Assembly: GCA_032622095.1 (NCBI GenBank)
Contig: CP136069.1
Location: forward strand, 72,377,319 to 72,441,318
DNA: 64,000 nucleotides
Source of the DNA: Siphonodentalium dalli
Taxonomy: Eukaryota > Mollusca > Scaphopoda > Gadilida > Siphonodentaliidae
Direction: 5' to 3'
Part shown: positions 57,459-64,000 of the stretch, piece by piece
Layout of the letters: every line of letters starts with the position of its first letter
How positions within the stretch are numbered: position 1 is the first letter of the stretch
Position numbers and translations under genes: made by a program
Notes under the pieces: model-generated
Seen by the model: the letters and a program-made list of their open reading frames with translations, nothing else
What the model was told of the DNA's origin: nothing
The model's database searches: none

Positions 57459-57593
57459 TGCGCCATGCAAGCAATCTGTCATTATGTAATATTATTTACA
57501 TCAAAGATGTAGGTGTCTCCCTTACATGTATATTAAATGCTGAAGAAAGCCAAGAGGCCGAAAGCTTCTAAATTGAGCTATCTGCTGATTATC

Positions 57594-57795
57594 TACAGTA
57601 ATGTCCTAAATAATCGATCCCTAAACCACAGCAGAATTGTGGGAAATTTTTCAGGATTTAGTCGGAAATATGGCTTGCTGCCATTCATCGGAAAGCTCTC
57701 CGTGAATGGCAACAAGCCATATTTCTGACTTAATCCTGAAAATTTCCCATAATTCTGCTGTGGTCAAAGGGTCATATACTTCGGGCATTACTGTA
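57594..57795. mobile_element. TA MITE
   Basis: TA-CAGTAATGTCCTAAATAATC...GGGCATTACTG-TA, about 202 bp. The loop is reduced (GAAAGCTCTCCGTGAATGGC). Confidence 0.9.
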
Positions 57796-57890
57796 TTTAT
57801 ACCAGGTCCCTGCCATCCCGTGACATATATGGGATGGATTTTTAAGCTGATCACAAAATTCGAGCTGTGCATACTGCAAATTTTTGAAGC

Positions 57891-58040
57891 TACAGTAATT
57901 CCCTAATTAATCGACTGCTTAACCACAGCAGAATTATGGATAACTTTTCAGGATTTAGTCGGAAATATGGCTTGTTGCCATTCATCGGAAAGCTCTCCCC
58001 TGCTGTGGTTAAGCAGTCGATTAATTAGGGCATTACTCTA
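57891..58040. mobile_element. TA MITE, right arm mostly deleted
   Basis: TA-CAGTAATTCCCTAATTAATC...GGGCATTACTC-TA, 150 bp. After GGAAAGCTCTCCCC the sequence jumps to TGCTGTGGTTAAGC. It lies 95 bp from the previous copy. Confidence 0.9.
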
Positions 58041-58908
58041 CCAATGTTCATACAGAGTTTTGTGCAAAATTGAATCAAAATTCTTCAGGAATTGTACTGA
58101 TCTCTTTAACCCTTTCCACACAAAACACTCATTGATGAGTTGTTCCCTTAGGAAATGTTCAAATAGGTCGTTTGTTGAACTTGTTAACTGAACATTTGCC
58201 ACCTATGGATATCAATCATTTTCCCACCATTGATAATGAATCTGCTTTTGAATTATCTGTTTTTCTGTCTGTCATCATAATGCTGAGATTCTTAAAGCAG
58301 TATTGAACTCAATTAAATTCAAGCCTTCAACTAGTTCAGATTATGTAATTTTTATGGCAGTTATTCATTTCCACTCAGTGTGTGTATACTTAATACTGAG
58401 AATGCTCTTCCCAAAATGTCCCTTGTAAAACTATGATTAAAGTCATATTTTTGACATATTTATTGTTATATAATAGGCTTGATGTGGTCTTCAGATAGCC
58501 CAACTTTTATATTTTATTCAGAAACAGCTCAATTTTGCTTTGTACTATATTCCGTTCATTGTATTTCTGCATTAATTCATTCCACTTTTATCATTTCAAA
58601 GTACACTTTAGTCATCATTATCTGTAATATAATCTATTATTTTAGCACATAACAAGTTTTTATTCAATGACCACTTTTTATTTATCATATAAAGGAATTT
58701 AATAGGAGATATTGCAATATTTCATATGTATTTATCAACTCGTTGTGTGATTGGCGGCATTATTTTAAGCTCCACCCAGTGCTGTCACGGGTTAGCACAA
58801 CAGGTGATATTTACCAGAAGACAGTCAGGTGACCGCGCTGATCAGTGATGTGACTTACCTGAGTAAAATCTTCAGCACTTTCATGATTTTTTTTACAGAA
58901 TAATTCCT
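58041..58908. other. Intergenic, no gene seen
   Basis: AT-rich. CCTTTCCACACAAAACACTC...GAACATTTGCCACC (58107-58205) may be an old relative of family F. No gene supported. Confidence 0.45.
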
Positions 58909-59169
58909 TTAACTCTTTCAACACAGGAGCTGCGCAGGTGCATCATGAAAGATCCTGTGCCAGTGCATTCTCTTATATATGCCAGTCTCTCATATGAAGC
59001 CTCGCATATATAATAGAATGCACTGGCTTACTGAGTGAGGTAAATATTTATAGGCCAATGTAATTATCTTATATATGCGAGGCTCCCTATTGGAGACTCG
59101 CATATATAAGAGAATGAATCGGCAGAGTTTTTGCAAAATTTCAGGTAGCTCCAGTCATGGAAGGATTAA
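58909..59169. mobile_element. TTAA MITE (family A)
   Basis: TTAA-CTCTTTCAACACAGGAGC and AGCTCCAGTCATGGAAGGA-TTAA with both hairpins. Confidence 0.85.
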
Positions 59170-59550
59170 AATCATCCACACCAACTGATGACACGGCTGT
59201 TTTTACTGACTTGAAGCGTGTGTATACCTAAGCTCAATCAGAAATAATGGACCTTTCCACCTTCAATCAAATAATTATTAGCAGATATTTTCTACCAATC
59301 AGCGACTGAGCCAGTCGCATGCTGCAATGAGAATTCTTTGTTCACCCTAATTTTGATATCCATACATTCTTTCTGTGTGGCCTATATTCAAACGTTTTTG
59401 TTGTTAAATCTTAATGTACAGAGATTTCTATTTGCGCTATGATGTTGGAAATCCATCCATGATTATAATACAGCTTGCGTGACATTTGTCAAAATTATCA
59501 TAATTAAAGGCAAAAAAAATACATGTTTTCCGGTGTTTAACTACATGTAA
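59170..59550. other. Intergenic, no gene seen
   Basis: No feature supported. Confidence 0.5.
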
Positions 59551-59885
59551 TTAACCCTTTGGAAAGTAGAACAACATATTTGTCGCCGTACGGTTCACGA
59601 GTGGAACGACATACTAGTATATGTTGTTTCAGGATTTGTCATTTTGATGTAGACATAACTTCAATTAATCATCTGATTTATAAAGATATTTTGATTAATA
59701 TAATGTCCCAATGTATATTAAGTGCAATAGATTATGATAGCAAAAGTAAACAGAAAATACACATAAATTAAAACATTTTGGACCCTTTTGACCCAAACTT
59801 GTTAATAGTTATTGCTATGATGTTGACGTTAAATTCACGCATGACGTCATGTAAATGATGTTATGAATACTCTCCAAAGGGTTAA
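59551..59885. mobile_element. TTAA MITE (family E)
   Basis: TTAA-CCCTTTGGAAAGTA at the left, TACTCTCCAAAGGG-TTAA at the right, 14 bp termini with one mismatch. The interior is unique, has ACGACATACTAGTATATGTTG and no transposase. Its right TTAA is the left TTAA of the next MITE. Confidence 0.8.
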
Positions 59886-60097
59886 CCCTTTCAGTGCCAA
59901 GTCCGATTTTTGTATCAACCCATATTTCCTTGATCATTTTTCAAATTTATTGATTATAATAATGTGATACATTGATGGAAAGAGCTCTAAGAGCTCTTTC
60001 CATCAATCTATCACATTATTATAATCAATAAATTTGAAAAATGATCAAGGAAATATGGGTTGATACAAAAAATCGGACTTGGCACTGAAAGGGTTAA
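59882..60097. mobile_element. TTAA MITE (family D), full palindrome
   Basis: TTAA-CCCTTTCAGTGCCAAGTCC...CTTGGCACTGAAAGGG-TTAA. The two ~105 bp arms are almost perfect mirrors, meeting at AGAGCTCTAAGAGCTCT. Confidence 0.95.
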
Positions 60098-60498
60098 ACT
60101 ATTTCTGCCTTGTCTACTAGCAACCATAAACTCCTCCCACTAATGAATATGTATGGCAATCGCCATTGTCACAAACAATCTGTTTCTCCTAGAAAGCCTA
60201 AAAGTGTTGATCTTGTTACAGATTAAAAGCATCCACACACTCTGGTGACCTGGCAATTTTTACTGACTTGCAGAGCGTGTGTACCGATTCAAGATCTGCG
60301 ACCCAGTCAGAAACAATTGTCAGACCAATCTGTTGTTCCTAGAAAACCTAAAAGAGTTGATCAGGTTACAGATTAATACCTAAAACTACTGAAAAACACT
60401 CAGTTCATCTGCCTGTTCCATCGTGGACAATCAAGTTCCTAGTCTTATTTCAAGTCCTTCAATGCTTTTCATTACAAGATGATCCTGTTAGTTGGAAT
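60098..60498. other. Intergenic, no gene seen
   Basis: Two similar stretches (TCTGTTTCTCCTAGAAAGCC at 60179 and TCTGTTGTTCCTAGAAAACC at 60330, each followed by a GTTACAGATTAA segment) form a ~150 bp diverged direct repeat. 56693-56735 is related. Confidence 0.55.
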
Positions 60499-60929
60499 CA
60501 AGCCTGCAAATAGCGTGTCTGTCATTTTCAGAATGAGGTCCCGAGAAGGTGAATATAGTGACACTATAACGCAAAGTGGGAAAGCATCAACAAATTCACC
60601 CTCTGGGAACCTGATTCTGCATAGGCCTAAACTGCTATTGGAGAGGCCCAGGATCAGATTGAAGTTTCCCAGTTGAAGTTGGTGATGTTCACCCATTAAT
60701 AGTCACCTCGATTATGAAATTTATCTTCTCAAATTAGGGGTAAAAGAAACTTCTCAGAAGGAAAAAAAGTAACTAAAAATAATTTTAATTTGAGTTTAAA
60801 GATACTTCCAAGAAGATGAGGTCCACAGAGGGTGAATTTGGTATGCTAGCCTGCTGTGCAGGATAGCCTCACTAAATTCACCCTCTGGGGACCTCATTCT
60901 GCAAATGACAGACACTATTTTCAAGCTTG
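60499..60929. mobile_element. hAT-like MITE (family P) with exact 8 bp duplication
   Basis: CAAGCCTGCAAATAGCGTG...CACTATTTTCAAGCTTG flanked by GTTGGAAT at 60491-60498 and 60930-60937. Hairpin, ~200 bp centre (TTGGTGATGTTCACCC...AACTAAAAATAATTTTAATT), hairpin. Confidence 0.95.
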
Positions 60930-61631
60930 GTTGGAATTCTTATTTGGATACTACAGAGAAACAAGACAGTCAATGACTGTGGGGTCGCTCACCAGACTGC
61001 AAAGACTGATAAGACTGGGACTCTGGAGACCAAAACAGTCAGCACTTTTCATAATCACTTTAAAAGAAGTAGATTTAAACAGGATATGTGGCTAGAGAGA
61101 CTGTAAGTATGTAGATTGGTGAAAATCCACGTTGAAATTGCCAACTGTACACTACTGATCACCCCCCATTTAAAAACAAATCTGAATTGCAGTCAAGGAA
61201 GAACATTCCATTCTATATAAGCCAAATAGTTCTTACAAAACATATTTTAAGAATTACTATGCAGTGAAATAGTTAAGTCTCTGGCTCTGCCCTTATTTGA
61301 CTTTGTGATCCCATTTTCACAAATCTGATAAGGATAAGATTTAAGTTCCCCAGTTGAAGTTGGTGATATTCACCCATTGGGCACCTCATTTATGAATTTT
61401 ATCTTCTGCAAGTTAGGGGATATAGAAACTTCCTAGAAGGGAAATTTAACTAACAACAATGTAAATTTGATACTGTAGATACTTCCCAGAAGATGAGGCC
61501 TAAGCAGAATGAGGTCTCCAGAAGGTGAATTTGGTTATGCTAGCCCGCTGTGTGGGATAGCATCACAAAAAGCGTGTATGTTCCTACATTGTGCATGCCT
61601 GGCCTCAAGCAACACAATGTATTATACAATC

Positions 61632-62060
61632 AAGCCTTGAAATAGTGTGAAAGTGTGTCTGTCATTTGCAGAATGAGGTCCCCAGAGGGTGAATTTAGTG
61701 ATGCTATCCCACACAGTGGGCTAGCATCACTAAATTCACCCTCTGGGGACCTCATTCTGCTAGGGCCCCCAACTGCTATGGCAGACCTAGGATAAGATTG
61801 AAGTTCCCCAGTTGAAGTTGGTGATGTTCACCCATTGGGCACCTCAATTATGAATTTATCTTCTGCAAATTAGGGGATATAGAAACTTCCTAGAAGGGAA
61901 ATGTAACTAACAACAATGTTAATTTGATACTATAGATACTTCCCAGAAGATGAGGCCTAAGCAGAATGAGGTCTCCAGAGGGTGAATTTGGTGATGCTAG
62001 GCCGCTGTGTGGGATAGCATCACTAAATTCACCCTCTGGGGACCTCATTCTGCAAATGAC
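61632..62060. mobile_element. hAT-like MITE (family P) inside H4
   Basis: Left hairpin (CAAGCCTTGAAATAGTGTG...CCTCATTCTGC), centre, and right hairpin ending at GCAAATGACATTAG, where the terminal GACAGACACAC...CTTG part is lost. A 61320-61565 segment just before it is a second, partial copy of the centre and right hairpin. Confidence 0.8.
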
Positions 62061-62384
62061 ATTAGTCCTGATATGAACTATACATGAGAGATTGGGAATT
62101 AATGACATCTAGCAAATCTGCAGGAATGTTTATAAACATTTCAAGATTGACATAATTGTGTCGGCATACCCAGCATATATACAGTTACAGCCAAAGTAAA
62201 TGCTTCTTATTAATGATTCTGTCAAGAATTTGAGTAAATTTTATTTTTGAGACCAGGCCAGGGTGGCAGAAGCAGTGCACTTGAATGAAGGGCCAGGGGC
62301 CACAACCTACAGAAATGTAATGGCATTAGTTTTTCAATTATCAAAAAATGTTAAACAATATATATATATATTAAATTGACCATG

Positions 62385-62540
62385 GAGTTAAATACACTTT
62401 TTTTTTTTTTTTTAAATATTCTAATAAAAAAAAACAATTCCACAGTTTTTTTAAATATTCTTTTATTTTTTAATATATCATTTCTTTTCTATTCTTTTCT
62501 TTTTTGGTTAAAGAGTTTAATCTGAATTTTTTTTTCTGAG
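62385..62540. repeat. T/A-rich low-complexity block
   Basis: T runs at 62398-62413 and after 62445, plus A runs, interrupted by TTCTAATAAAAAAAAAC. No gene. Confidence 0.8.
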
Positions 62541-63079
62541 TTATGTCCCTGGCCCCACCCACATTTGACCCAGTGACCTCATTTGAACAAATCTGAACCC
62601 CAATCAACCAATGATCCTTCATACCAAATATGAACCCATTTGGCCTGATGGTATTCGAGAAGAAGATGTTTAAAAGAATTACTATGGAGGGAAAGAGTTA
62701 TGGCCCTGGTTTCTCAACTAATCAACCTGGTGACCTCATTTGAACAAATCTGGATGTGAGTCACCTAGGGAACATCCACACCAAATATGAACCCATTAGG
62801 CCTTATGGATCTGGAAAAGAAGTCGTTATAAGAATTACTATGAAGGAATAGAGTTGTGGCCCTGCTTTCGCAACTATTTGACCCAGTGACCTCATTTGAA
62901 CAAATCTGAATGAGAGTCACCTAGGGAACATCCACACCAAATATGAACCAATTCGGTCCAATGGAACTTTAGAAGAAGATGTTCAAAGAATTGTTGACGG
63001 ACGGATGGACGGATGGACGGACGACGGACGAGGAGTGATGACTATAGCTCCTCCGGAGACTTCGTCTCAGGTGAGCTAA

Positions 63080-64000
63080 AAAGCACACCTGGTTCATTGA
63101 CTGACTTAAGTTAACAATATCTGACAATATCTGATATAGACCAAGGCTTCTTAGTCCACAACAGCTTGGGATATCGGTTAGATCAATACTGTTTTGGATC
63201 GAGTCCCGTCCAGTTACTCTTCTTTAACAGACTCTATACCCATAATCGTGGGCGATTAGCTTGAATGTCTTCAGATTAGGTCAAATGGACGATTGGCATA
63301 TAAAAACATAGAGGGCACCCTTACCCAAGCATGATGATGCTATCAACCATCCGTATATGAGAGGTCTATTGAATGTCATAGCAACAAGATTTAAAAGCAA
63401 ACAAAGCCTTGTTGTCCAGAGAATTTTGATTAATAACGAAAATAGGAAACTGTCACATGGAAATTAGTTATGTTTCAAATATCGAATAGGAGCTAAATAC
63501 AATGGTGTATGTGTGGTAGAGCCCGAAGCCGCCATCGCCAGCCATATTGGCCACAAGCCGCAGCCAGCCATATTATCTCCAACGCCAGCCACATGTAAAA
63601 ATCTCCGCCGCCGGAATTGTAAAATGGCTGACCTGTGTGCATGGGCTTATATGTCAAGCACAACTGTGCTGTTAATGAACTTAATCGCAAAGAACTAAAC
63701 CGCATTGCCTAATATTGGCAAACTCGCATGGACACGGCATGGTTGTTATATTATCAGAACACCCGGGCCTCTCAATGTGGAATAGACTATTCCAATGCAT
63801 GGGTTAAAGTATAAATTGTTTATTTCAACACGACTCAGTCTCAGACATCGCTTGCATTTGTCAATATATACACATAACATGAGTGTAGGAGAGAATAGAA
63901 AATAGTTTGAAATATTATTTCATTACTACTGGATTCATCATTCAATGATGCATGCATATATCTCAAGATGTCAGTGATGATAGCAGTCTGAAGTCTACAG
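63080..64000. other. Intergenic to window end
   Basis: No gene supported. GC-richer repeats of GCCAGCCATATT and GCCGCCATC at 63525-63625 are YY1-like motifs (CCATNTT core). A TGGATCGAGTCCCG stretch at 63196 resembles a tRNA B box, but no cloverleaf forms around it. Confidence 0.45.

Larger units (their letters stand above)
60962..63079 (+). mobile_element. Helitron-like element H4
   Basis: The 5' end CAAGACAGTCAATGACTGTG matches H3 (hairpin AGTC-AAT-GACT). The 3' end is a GACGG microsatellite, GGAGTGATGACTATAGCTCC, hairpin GAGAC-TTC-GTCTC (63056-63068) and AGGTGAGCTAA. The body has the same TTATGGCCCTGG...TTGACCCAGTGACCTC segments as H3. A family P MITE is nested at 61632. No Rep/helicase. 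Confidence 0.75.

Noticed and set aside
63140-63240. Possible tRNA or tRNA-derived SINE (B-box-like TGGATCGAGTCCCG)
   Set aside because: No acceptor, D or T stems can be paired around it, and no A box at the right distance is convincing.

Overview
The window looks like nuclear DNA of a repeat-rich invertebrate, most likely a mollusc or another lophotrochozoan. The evidence is AT-rich non-coding sequence, very many short palindromic transposons, repeats that carry GACGGACGG-type microsatellites and end in GAGCTAA, and 3' ends of LINE retrotransposons. The taxon is an inference. There are no bacterial features, operons, CRISPR arrays or convincing RNA genes.

Only one host gene is well supported: a C2H2 zinc-finger protein on the minus strand (45437-48221). 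It reads best as two coding exons joined across a 130 bp GT-AG intron, giving about 884 residues and ten fingers. A GGGACCAGCC-ended element lies just past its stop codon, and a 65 bp tandem repeat lies just before its start.

Layout. 1-1.3 kb: a palindromic MITE and a 28 bp minisatellite split by a TTAA MITE. 1.87-7.58 kb: a 5.7 kb fold-back with arms of about 2.1 kb, each built partly of ~170 bp subrepeats, with a LINE fragment next to its centre. 8.05-24.93 kb: Helitron/Helentron-like elements with a short hairpin at each end and a GAGCTAA 3' end. They were hit by a 4.37 kb tandem duplication, whose second copy later received a 3.54 kb element full of 165 bp satellite units (13745-17281) and another Helitron-like element (17623-21017). 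The first copy preserves the empty site for both insertions. Each duplicate also carries a LINE fragment split at a TTAA by a ~950 bp element with ~270 bp inverted repeats.

25-45 kb and 48-61 kb: non-coding DNA peppered with MITEs of at least four kinds. These are TTAA/CCC-ended piggyBac-like MITEs with several different termini, TA/CAGTAAT-ended mariner-like MITEs, hAT-like double-hairpin MITEs with 8 bp target duplications, and GGGACCAGCC-ended elements. 61-63 kb: another Helitron-like element. No host operon or pathway can be read from the window; the biology on display is transposon nesting, module exchange and satellite growth.
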